6,930 bases of DNA, from assembly GCA_035532215.1 (NCBI GenBank), contig DATKRK010000371.1, positions 1 through 6,930 on the forward strand. The letters run 5' to 3'. The position numbers and the translations under genes are program-made. This stretch comes from JAICIG01 sp035532215. GTDB taxonomy: Bacteria; Planctomycetota; Planctomycetia; Pirellulales; JAICIG01. How positions within the stretch are numbered: the stretch's first letter is position 1; each line of letters begins with the position of its first letter. Shown here piece after piece: positions 1 through 5,593 of the stretch. The notes under the pieces are model-generated. The model searched no databases, had not been told where the DNA came from, and saw nothing but the letters and a program-made list of their open reading frames with translations.

Positions 1-137
1 ACCAGCCACGCGCCCATGACAGTCCGGCTCATCGACTCAACGGCAAACGCTACCATGAGCATTGGCTCCACAACCTCATGGCGTCAACCTCACTGATGGG
101 CTTAAGAAACCACACACCTGCAATCCGATAGAGTCAG

Positions 138-200
138 AAAAAATCTCCTGACCACTGGGAGGGAGGGCCCCGACGCGACGAGACGGCCGGAGTGGTCAGG
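138..200 (-). terminator. Possible intrinsic terminator, minus strand
   Basis: A perfect 10-bp inverted repeat, CCTGACCACT (147-156) and AGTGGTCAGG (191-200), is separated by 34 bases. Read on the minus strand, the second arm is followed after AGA by six T residues (complement of A138-143), as in a Rho-independent terminator. It would end a transcript coming from the right, that is, from the integrase-like remnant at 289-531. The loop is unusually long, although it is GC-rich and may fold further. On the plus strand there is no T-run, so it is not a plus-strand terminator. Confidence 0.35.
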
Positions 201-261
201 CTTCACGGGATCAGCGAGCGAGCCCTCGGCCAGAAGAGTCTCCGAGCGAAGGGTTGCAGCC

Positions 262-284
262 GCCGGCCCGAGGAAAGGGCCGGC
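262..284. other. GC-rich hairpin, 8-bp stem
   Basis: GCCGGCCC (262-269) and GGGCCGGC (277-284) pair perfectly around a 7-base loop (GAGGAAA). Neither side has a T-run, so a terminator role is not supported. It lies just beyond the stop of the minus-strand integrase-like remnant. It may be part of a structured 3' region of that former gene or simply a product of high GC. Confidence 0.3.
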
Positions 285-288
285 CGGT

Positions 289-531
289 TCATGCACGCGC
301 CCCCGGCTGCTCGTCAAAATGGGGAGGAGCTACGGCATCGACGAGGGCGAGTATCTCGTCGCGCGTAGCGTCAGGAAGGGAAGGCTAGGCGGCGATCAGG
401 CGGCCGAGGCGCGCGTCAGGAGGGGCGACAGGGAGCGTAGCGGGGCCGACTGCGCCGGAAAGTGTGCGCATTTCGTCCCCGAGAGACGTTTTCCCGGCGA
501 ATTCGCCGTTCTGCAGAATCGCCACTTGATT
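289..531 (-). pseudogene. Decayed integrase-like C-terminal tail (minus strand)
   Basis: On the minus strand one reading frame runs from base 531 to a TGA at 289-291, interrupted by a TAG at 385-387. Its first part contains AILQNGEFAGK and GDEMRTL. After the TAG it continues PSLPDATRDEILALVDAV. This matches my memory of a tail motif, W-P-x-L-P-x-x-x-R-x-x-I-L-A-L/M-V, at the C-terminus of tyrosine recombinases and nearby proteins in Planctomycetes. The TAG sits exactly where the tryptophan (TGG) is expected, so one base change could explain it. No catalytic part of an integrase (R..HxxR..Y) is visible, and a TAG at 532-534 closes the frame upstream. It is therefore a fragment at best. The recognition rests on a short motif and memory; the reading could be chance. 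Confidence 0.35.
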
Positions 532-541
532 CTATAGAATC
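528..541. promoter_or_regulatory. Perfect 14-bp palindrome, candidate operator
   Basis: GATTCTATAGAATC is self-complementary over all 14 bases and AT-rich in a GC-rich context. Dimeric regulators bind such sites, and the next gene downstream encodes a GntR-family regulator whose start is about 207 bases away. It does not match the usual FadR/FCD pattern with GT..AC half-site cores, and the distance is large for autoregulation. The link to the regulator is inference only. Confidence 0.25.
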
Positions 542-661
542 TGGTCGCTAAGCTGGGTTTCACCAGCCAACGCCGAATGATTGCCGACCGCGTTGCAAGC
601 GGACGGCCTCGGCGACCCCGCCTTGCCTGGGGGCAACCAGCCAAACTCTGTTAGCCAGCCT

Positions 662-680
662 GGGCGAATCAGAATCGCCC
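662..680. other. Small hairpin before the GntR gene
   Basis: GGGCGA (662-667) and TCGCCC (675-680) form a 6-bp stem with a 7-base loop. The loop and second arm include one copy of a 10-bp direct repeat, CAGAATCGCC, found at 514-523 and 670-679, on either side of the palindrome at 528-541. It may belong to the leader or operator region of the regulator gene; no function can be assigned. Confidence 0.2.
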
Positions 681-748
681 CACGCTCTGCATCGCTTTCC
701 ACCCCGCTACTGACGTAAAACACCGCAAGATCCGGCACGGGACTTCCG

Positions 749-1543
749 ATGTTAAGGCCTTCCGAAATTCGACGACTGGAATGCGACCATGGACTGCGTC
801 GGCAGGCGATCGTCGCCTCACTGCTGCGCGAGGTGTTTCAGGGCCAGTTGCGAGCCGGGCAACGCCTGGCCACGCAAGCTTTGGCCGATCGCTTCGGCGT
901 CAGCCACACGCCGATTCGCGAAGCGCTCGTTTCCTTGGCGGCTACCGGCATGATCGACCTATTGCCGAACCGCGGCGCGGTGGTCCGCCGCGTCACTCCC
1001 AAGGACGTGCGCGAGATTTGCCAAGTGCGACGGGCCCTGGAATGCGAAGCAGTGCGCCGCGCGTGCGGCCGCATTAATGCCGCCGAACTGCAAGAACTGG
1101 CCGCGGATTTCAAACGCCTGGGTTCGGTCAGATCGCGTCAGCGGCCGCGATTTCTCGAAGAGGCCCGACGCTTGGACAGCCGCTTGCATGACCTGATCGC
1201 CGGTTCGTGCGGCAATGCGTTTTTGGCCAACGAAATCGGCCGGCTCAAAACGTTGTTTCGCGCGTTCCGCGACGTTTCTTGGGAGCACGATCAGGCCCAC
1301 AACGACCTCAAGCGGCTGGCCGAAGAATCGCACGAACACCTGGCGATCATCGAAGCCTTGATCGCCGGCGATCGGCGGCAAGCCGCCCGATTGATGTCGC
1401 AGCACATCCGTTCTGGCGCTAAATATTGGGGCCGAGTTCTCGCGGAAACCGCGGCGAAGCCGCTCGCCAAGCAACCGACTGCTAGCGTCGCGATGGGCCG
1501 CACCAACGCGGCCCGCGAAAGTCTGAAAGGAAACGACCGATGA
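749..1543 (+). CDS. GntR-family transcriptional regulator, FCD (FadR-like) subfamily
   Basis: This 264-residue cytoplasmic DNA-binding regulator has an N-terminal winged helix-turn-helix at about residues 17-82. The signature VSHTPIREAL (51-60) forms the recognition helix and NRGAVVRRV (74-82) the wing. The C-terminal all-helical FCD ligand domain covers about 88-230. Likely metal-ligand residues of FCD domains are present: D143 and H147 (DSRLH), H197 (in SHEHLAII) and H219 (SQHI). FCD regulators usually sense small carboxylates such as sugar acids or fatty acyl compounds; the ligand here is unknown. ATG 749 is the first possible start after an in-frame TAA at 716-718; its ribosome site is weak (GGGA about six bases upstream). 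The end overlaps the next start by ATGA, so it is probably translated with the PSCyt1/DUF1549 gene and may control that operon. Length is slightly above the usual 220-250. Confidence 0.92.
   Translation: MLRPSEIRRLECDHGLRRQAIVASLLREVFQGQLRAGQRLATQALADRFGVSHTPIREALVSLAATGMIDLLPNRGAVVRRVTPKDVREICQVRRALECEAVRRACGRINAAELQELAADFKRLGSVRSRQRPRFLEEARRLDSRLHDLIAGSCGNAFLANEIGRLKTLFRAFRDVSWEHDQAHNDLKRLAEESHEHLAIIEALIAGDRRQAARLMSQHIRSGAKYWGRVLAETAAKPLAKQPTASVAMGRTNAARESLKGNDR
1526..1543 (+). promoter_or_regulatory. Ribosome site and ATGA overlap coupling GntR and PSCyt1 genes
   Basis: AAAGGA at 1526-1531 lies eight bases before ATG 1540. That ATG overlaps the TGA stop of the regulator (1541-1543) in the tetranucleotide ATGA. 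Such an overlap supports translational coupling and cotranscription. It also supports this start over the in-frame ATG at 1567, which has no comparable site. Confidence 0.7.
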
Positions 1544-4500
1544 AAGTTCGCCCCTGCAAGCATCGCATGACGAATCGCGCGTCCGCCAGCGCATCCAGCG
1601 CCGTCACGGCCTTGGCGTTCGTTTTCATCGGCTTCCCTGTCGCTCGCGCCGCCGAGCCGCTCGAATACAACCGCGATATCCGCCCGATCTTGTCGGAAAA
1701 CTGCTTCGCCTGCCATGGCCCCGACAGCGCGGCTCGCAAAGCCGATTTGCGGCTCGACCAGCGCGAGGCCGCGATCGATTCAGGCGCCTTCACGCCCGGC
1801 AAGGCCGACGAAAGCGAGTTGATACGGCGCATCTTGTCGACCGATCCTGACGAGCAGATGCCGCCGCCGGCGACCAAAAAACAATTGACGGCCGAACAGA
1901 AAGAGACTTTGCGGCAGTGGCTGGCCGCCGGCGCCGAGTATCAGCCGCACTGGTCGTTTATTGCGCCGGTGCGGCCCCCGTTGCCGCAGGTGCGGAACTC
2001 CGCGTGGGTTCGCAACCCCATCGACAACTTCGTGCTGGCCAAGCTCGAACGGCACGGTTTACAGCCGGCGCCCGAAGCCGACCGCCGCACGCTGGCCCGC
2101 CGCTTGAGTCTCGATTTGACCGGCTTGCCGCCCGACCCCAAAGACGTGGAAGTCTTCGTCGCCGACGCTGCGCCCGACGCCTATGAAAAACTCGTCGACC
2201 AATTGATGAGCTCGGTCCACTGGGGCGAACACCGCGGCCGTTATTGGCTCGACGTCGCGCGCTACGCCGACACGCACGGAATTCACTTCGACAATTACCG
2301 CGAAATCTGGGCCTATCGCGACTGGGTGATCGGCGCCTTCAACCGCAATCTGCCGTTCGATCAATTCACGATCGAGCAACTCGCCGGCGACCTGCTTCCC
2401 AATCGTACGCTGGAGCAGCAGATCGCCTCGGGCTTCAACCGCTGCAACATCACCACGAACGAAGGAGGCACGATTCCCGAAGAGTACCTCGTGCTCTACG
2501 CTCGCGATCGGACCGAGACGACCTCGCAGGTCTGGATGGGCATCACGGCCAACTGCGCCGTCTGCCACGACCATAAGTTCGACCCGCTGACCCAGCGCGA
2601 ATTTTACGAGTTGGCGGCCTTCTTCAACAACACCCCGCAAAACGCGATGGACGGCAACATCAAAGACACGCCGCCTACCGTGTTCGTGCCGCGCGGCGAA
2701 GACCGCGAGCGCTGGGATGCCTCGGGCGTCGCGCTGGCCGAGGCGCGCCTGAAGGCCGAACAGCGCCGCAGCGCGGCCCGCGGCGAATTCGACGCTTGGC
2801 AGGCGACCGCCTCGGCCGAGGCGCTGGCCGCCATGATTCCCAGCGACGGTTTGAAGCTGCACGCCAAACTGAGCGAAGGCGCCGGCAACACTCTGGCCGT
2901 AACCGTCGACGGGCAGCCCAGGTCGCTTTCGCTCAACGACGGCTTCGCCTGGAAGCCCGGCCACGCCGCCGCGCAGGCGTTTCAAAGCCAGCCGGGCGGC
3001 TCGATCGAATTGGCCGACGCAGGCGACTTCGAGAAGGACCAGGCGTTTTCGTTCGGCGCCTGGATCAACGTGCCGCGGATCGACCAAAGCGGCGCCCTCT
3101 TCGCCCGGATGGACGACCAGAACGGCTATCCGGGCTGGGACTTGTGGCTGGAAAACGGCCGCCCCGGCACGCACATCGTCCGCCACTGGCCCGACGACGC
3201 GCTGAAGGTCGTCTCGAACAACCCGATCAAGGCCGGCGAATGGACGCACGTCTTCGTCAGCTACAACGGCTCGGGCAAGGCCGCCGGCGTGCAGATTTTC
3301 ATCAATGGCGTGCCGCAACCGACGGGTACGCAGGCCGATGTCCTGAAGAGTTCGATCCGCACCAGCGTGCCGCTGAAGATCGCGCAGCGCCACACGGGCT
3401 CGCGGCTGAACGATCTTTCGATTCAGGACGTGCGGATCTACGGCCGCGCGCTGGCGACGCTTGATGTGCAGAAGCTAGCCGAATCGACGCGGGCCTTGTG
3501 GCTGCTGGGCAAACCGGCCGGCGACCGGAGCGAGGCCGAGCAAAACGAACTGTACGCCTGGTGGCTCGACGAGCTCGACAAGCCGACGCAGGAGCTGACC
3601 GTCAAGGTCGCGGCGTTGGAGCAAGAGCAGGCCGCGATCAAGTCGCGGGGCACGATCGCGCACGTGATGCAAGAGCGCGGCGAAGCGGCAATGGCCTACG
3701 TGTTGTTCCGCGGCGAATACGATAAACGCCGCGACGCAGTCAACGCCGACACGCCCAACGCGCTGCCGCCGATGCCTTCGGAGTTGCCCAAGAGCCGTTT
3801 GGGACTGGCCCAATGGCTGCTGCGGCCCGAGCACCCGCTGACGGCCCGAGTCACGGTCAATCGCTTCTGGCAGGAAGCGTTCGGCACGGGCATCGTGCGG
3901 ACGGCCGGCGATTTTGGCGTCAGCGGCGAGCTGCCTTCGCACCCCGAGTTGCTCGATTGGCTGGCGGTCGAATTCCGCGAGTCGGGCTGGGACGTGAAGC
4001 GGTTCTTCAAGCTGCTCGTCACTTCGGCGACGTATCGGCAAGCGGCGGTAACGACACCCGAGAAGCTGGAAAAAGATCCCGGCAACCGGTTGCTCTCGCG
4101 CGGACCGCGGTTCCGCATGGACGCCGAGATGGTGCGCGACTACGCCTTGGCGGCGAGCGGACTGTTGTCGGAGAAGGTCGGCGGGCCGAGCGTGCGGCCG
4201 TATCAGCCCGACGGCGTTTGGGAAGCGGTGGCGATGATCGGCAGCAACACGCGCGATTACCGGCACGACCAGGGTGAGAGCCTCTACCGCCGCAGCCTGT
4301 ATACATTCTGGAAACGCAGCGCCCCGCCGGCTTCGATGGATGTGTTCAACGCCCCCAGCCGCGAAGTTTGCACGGTTCGGCGCGAGCGGACGAACACGCC
4401 GCTGCAAGCCCTGGTGACGCTCAACGATCCGCAATTCGTCGAGGCGGCCAGGCATTTGGCGGAAATCGTGCTCAAGCAAGGCGGCGAGACGGTCGAAAGC

Positions 4501-4740
4501 AGGCTCGACTTGTTGGCCCGGCGGTTGCTCGCGCGGCCCTGGAGCGCCGAAGAGCTGCCTGCGGTGCAAGCTTCGCTCGCCGACCTGTCGGCGTTTTACC
4601 AGGCGCATGACCAGGATGCCCGGCAGTTGATCGCCGTCGGTGAATCGAAGCCCGACGCCTCGCTCGATCCTGCGGCTTTGGCTGCCTGGACGATGTTGAC
4701 GAATGAAGTGATGAATTTGGATGAAGCGTTGAACAAGTAG
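1540..4740 (+). CDS. Exported PSCyt1-DUF1549-LamG-DUF1553 multidomain protein
   Basis: A planctomycete-type surface or periplasmic protein of 1066 residues. A Sec-type signal spans about residues 1-38 (basic start, hydrophobic core near 21-33, likely cleavage after the ARA at 35-37). The PSCyt1 cytochrome c-like domain follows (about 42-130) with heme site C55-F-A-C58-H59 and a likely axial M107 in EQMPPP. DUF1549 covers about 157-364 and carries a second CxxCH, C339-A-V-C342-H343, in the family-typical NCAVCHDHKFDPL stretch. A concanavalin-like LamG domain lies at about 483-640 (FSFGAWINV, GEWTHVFVSYNGSG, IFINGVP). A linker with a short charged helical stretch follows, then DUF1553 (about 753-1020; HPLTARVTVNRFWQ, NTPLQALVTLNDPQF). 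Length fits the LamG-bearing subfamily. The reaction is not established; roles in electron transfer linked to polysaccharide breakdown are proposed. It normally neighbours a DUF1501 gene, here 850 bases downstream past an intervening cassette. Confidence 0.95.
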   Translation: MKVRPCKHRMTNRASASASSAVTALAFVFIGFPVARAAEPLEYNRDIRPILSENCFACHGPDSAARKADLRLDQREAAIDSGAFTPGKADESELIRRILSTDPDEQMPPPATKKQLTAEQKETLRQWLAAGAEYQPHWSFIAPVRPPLPQVRNSAWVRNPIDNFVLAKLERHGLQPAPEADRRTLARRLSLDLTGLPPDPKDVEVFVADAAPDAYEKLVDQLMSSVHWGEHRGRYWLDVARYADTHGIHFDNYREIWAYRDWVIGAFNRNLPFDQFTIEQLAGDLLPNRTLEQQIASGFNRCNITTNEGGTIPEEYLVLYARDRTETTSQVWMGITANCAVCHDHKFDPLTQREFYELAAFFNNTPQNAMDGNIKDTPPTVFVPRGEDRERWDASGVALAEARLKAEQRRSAARGEFDAWQATASAEALAAMIPSDGLKLHAKLSEGAGNTLAVTVDGQPRSLSLNDGFAWKPGHAAAQAFQSQPGGSIELADAGDFEKDQAFSFGAWINVPRIDQSGALFARMDDQNGYPGWDLWLENGRPGTHIVRHWPDDALKVVSNNPIKAGEWTHVFVSYNGSGKAAGVQIFINGVPQPTGTQADVLKSSIRTSVPLKIAQRHTGSRLNDLSIQDVRIYGRALATLDVQKLAESTRALWLLGKPAGDRSEAEQNELYAWWLDELDKPTQELTVKVAALEQEQAAIKSRGTIAHVMQERGEAAMAYVLFRGEYDKRRDAVNADTPNALPPMPSELPKSRLGLAQWLLRPEHPLTARVTVNRFWQEAFGTGIVRTAGDFGVSGELPSHPELLDWLAVEFRESGWDVKRFFKLLVTSATYRQAAVTTPEKLEKDPGNRLLSRGPRFRMDAEMVRDYALAASGLLSEKVGGPSVRPYQPDGVWEAVAMIGSNTRDYRHDQGESLYRRSLYTFWKRSAPPASMDVFNAPSREVCTVRRERTNTPLQALVTLNDPQFVEAARHLAEIVLKQGGETVESRLDLLARRLLARPWSAEELPAVQASLADLSAFYQAHDQDARQLIAVGESKPDASLDPAALAAWTMLTNEVMNLDEALNK

Positions 4741-4741
4741 C
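4731..4741 (+). repeat. Left copy of 11-bp direct repeat bracketing the cassette
   Basis: GAACAAGTAGC here covers the last codons and stop of the DUF1553 gene (..AAC AAG TAG, then C). The same 11 bases occur at 5496-5506, beyond the small two-gene cassette. The two copies therefore bracket about 750 bases holding both cassette genes. This looks like a target-site duplication or recombination junction, but 11 bases can arise by chance. Confidence 0.45.
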
Positions 4742-4785
4742 GCCCCCAACCGGTGCAGGCCAGCAGAAAGGCGTTAGCGTTGAGC

Positions 4786-4799
4786 GGAGCGGTGAAACG
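4786..4799 (+). promoter_or_regulatory. Ribosome site selecting a GTG start
   Basis: GGAG at 4786-4789 lies nine bases before GTG 4799. This start gives MPLANFDDEGDLPVGVH, the expected beginning for the DUF6932-like family (short acidic lead, then LPxGVH), so GTG is preferred over any later ATG. Confidence 0.6.
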
Positions 4800-5246
4800 T
4801 GCCCTTGGCAAACTTTGACGACGAAGGCGATCTTCCGGTCGGCGTTCATCAGGCGTCGTTGGCGGAAATCCTCGAACGGTTTGGTTCGCGCGGCGCCGGT
4901 CGGATAGGGCTTGGGCTCCGCCTCAACCGGATATATGACGTGGCTTACAGAACGGGCCATGTTCAGCGATTTGTCGTTTTCGGATCCTTTTGTCACCGCC
5001 GAAGAGCATCCTAACGATGTCGATGTCTTCCTCGTCATGGACAATGCGTTTGACCCTGCTCAGCTCAACAGAGAAGCACGGCGGCTGTTCGACCATGTCG
5101 CGGCCCAGGACCAATTCGGCGCAAGCGTTTTTTGGCTTCGGCAACTGGGCTGCTTGGAAGGCGAGCAAGCAGCCGTAGAATATTGGCAGGTGAAACGCGG
5201 CGGCGGCTCGCGCGGCATTGTTGAAATTATTGCAGAGAACCCATGA
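4799..5246 (+). pseudogene. Nucleotidyltransferase-like (DUF6932-type) gene, frameshifted
   Basis: Two overlapping frames together encode one protein of about 148 residues. The first frame (from GTG 4799, 64 codons) ends with TGHVQRFVVFGSF. The second frame, from base 4992, continues VTAEEHPNDVDVFLVMD and ends at TGA 5244-5246. Joined, they give G62-S63-x9-D73-x-D75, the metal-binding motif of the DNA polymerase beta-type nucleotidyltransferase fold (MNT/AntA-like). The flanking pattern (LPxGVH..ERFG...FGSFVTA) resembles DUF6932 proteins. The break is one extra T in the TTTT run at 4988-4991; removing it restores the frame. Without correction the first frame stops at TAA 5012-5014, giving a 71-residue product lacking DxD. 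It overlaps the next gene by ATGA. Substrate and role are unknown; a toxin-antitoxin-like enzyme is possible. A sequencing error in the T-run would make this an intact gene. Confidence 0.8.
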
Positions 5247-5449
5247 TTACCAACGACCAGGAACTCGAAGCAACGCAGGAACGCATCCGGCACTTCCAGG
5301 CCCAAATCGCCCACTTGCGCAAAGTGGAGAAAAGCCCGTTGACCTACCGCCTGTCGGCCTCGGGCTTTTTGGCGGAGGTCGACCGCATGCAGTTCGAAGT
5401 GCGCGATTATCTCGCCTTGCATCCCAGCGAACTTTCCGGCAATAAATGA
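5243..5449 (+). CDS. Small partner protein of the nucleotidyltransferase-like gene
   Basis: A 68-residue, highly charged protein with no signal or membrane segment. Residues 6-27 (QELEATQERIRHFQAQIAHLR in part) are predicted helical with heptad-like hydrophobics. A second helix covers about 38-60 (SGFLAEVDRMQFEVRDYL). The start ATG overlaps the upstream TGA in ATGA, so it is translationally coupled to the nucleotidyltransferase-like gene and probably acts with it. I recall similar small proteins beginning MITND.EL..TQERI next to such genes, also with an S-G-[FY]-x-x-E-[IV]-x-R-M-Q segment. The size and arrangement resemble a toxin-antitoxin partner, but no function is established. Unlike the upstream gene its frame is intact. 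Confidence 0.7.
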   Translation: MITNDQELEATQERIRHFQAQIAHLRKVEKSPLTYRLSASGFLAEVDRMQFEVRDYLALHPSELSGNK

Positions 5450-5457
5450 CCACGACC

Positions 5458-5463
5458 TATAAT
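5458..5463 (+). promoter_or_regulatory. Candidate -10 box (TATAAT) upstream of the DUF1501 gene
   Basis: A perfect TATAAT lies in a GC-rich spacer just after the small partner gene. Transcription from it would start near 5470 and give a leader of roughly 120 bases carrying the hairpins at 5504-5553 before ATG 5591. No good -35 box is present at 16-19 bases spacing (only TTCCGG- or TTTCCG-like sequence), and planctomycete promoters are poorly defined. Confidence 0.35.
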
Positions 5464-5495
5464 ACGGGTACAACGATGGCCGAGTGAACGCGAGA

Positions 5496-5506
5496 GAACA
5501 AGTAGC
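5496..5506 (+). repeat. Right copy of 11-bp direct repeat bracketing the cassette
   Basis: GAACAAGTAGC is repeated exactly from the end of the DUF1553 gene (4731-4741). Upstream the similarity may continue weakly (TGAA, GCG, then GAACAAG in both). If the segment between the copies were removed, the DUF1553 stop codon would sit 85 bases before the DUF1501 start, a normal operon spacing. Confidence 0.45.
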
Positions 5507-5553
5507 CCCACGTCTGAGTCCGCCGCGGATTAGCGCGTGGGGCTGCGCCCCAC
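5504..5553 (+). repeat. GTGGGGC/GCCCCAC repeat with two competing hairpins
   Basis: AGCCCCACG (5504-5512) pairs perfectly with CGTGGGGCT (5536-5544), a 9-bp stem with a 23-base loop. The same middle arm also pairs, as GTGGGGC (5537-5543), with GCCCCAC (5547-5553) across a 3-base loop. Only one can form at a time. The unit GTGGGGCTGCGCCCCACCC followed by TACG resembles a dispersed repeat I remember from planctomycete intergenic regions. No T-run follows, so it is not a standard terminator. It overlaps the right copy of the 11-bp repeat. Confidence 0.6.
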
Positions 5554-5579
5554 CCTACGAATCTGAGCTTAAGATAGCC

Positions 5580-5590
5580 GAGGAATCGCC

Positions 5591-5593
<3 letters not shown>
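5580..5593 (+). promoter_or_regulatory. Ribosome site of the DUF1501 gene
   Basis: GAGGAA at 5580-5585 lies just before ATG 5591, with seven bases between GAGG and the start. The position fits a strong Shine-Dalgarno site. The start places the twin-arginine motif at residues 13-14, as expected for this family. Confidence 0.65.

Larger units (their letters stand above)
1..748. other. Upstream region with no intact gene
   Basis: No open frame here has convincing start, ribosome site and protein-like composition over a useful length. The plus-strand frame open from the left edge (bases 3-128) and the short frames at 319-537 resemble no family I recognise. What can be supported is listed separately: a decayed integrase-like tail on the minus strand, a possible minus-strand terminator, a palindrome and hairpins. 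Stretch 542-748 lies directly before the GntR gene and should hold its promoter, but I see no good -35/-10 pair. No tRNA-like T-loop or cloverleaf was found. Confidence 0.6.

Noticed and set aside
1..62. Possible minus-strand gene start at base 62 running off the left edge (MLMVAFAVESM...)
   Set aside because: Only about 20 codons are visible, the GGAG is too close to the ATG (three bases), and no family can be recognised.
339..361. Inverted repeat CGACGAG/CTCGTCG as a regulatory hairpin
   Set aside because: It lies inside the integrase-like coding remnant, where the repeated Asp/Glu and Leu/Val codons explain it.
319..537. Plus-strand 72-codon open frame
   Set aside because: Arg/Gly-rich composition, no ribosome site, and the minus-strand frame over the same bases looks more protein-like.
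532..738. Minus-strand 68-codon frame in phase with the integrase-like remnant
   Set aside because: Although in phase with the remnant across a TAG, its sequence has no recognisable integrase features, so it was not joined to it.
542..748. tRNA or structured RNA before the GntR gene
   Set aside because: Several short stems exist, but no T-loop motif, cloverleaf or conserved RNA signature could be found.
2059..3393. Long minus-strand open frame of 444 codons opposite the DUF1549 gene
   Set aside because: It is the antisense shadow of a clear multidomain gene in GC-rich sequence; its translation is arginine/valine-rich with no recognisable domain.
3475..4749. Long minus-strand open frame of 424 codons opposite the DUF1553 region
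   Set aside because: Same reason: a mirror of codon bias in the real gene, with Arg/Gln-rich low-complexity product and no family motif.
4982..4995. Programmed +1 ribosomal frameshift at TCC TTT TGT
   Set aside because: A UUU slip is possible, but there is no stop or rare codon at the shift point and no clear stimulating structure; a simple indel or sequencing error is a simpler explanation.
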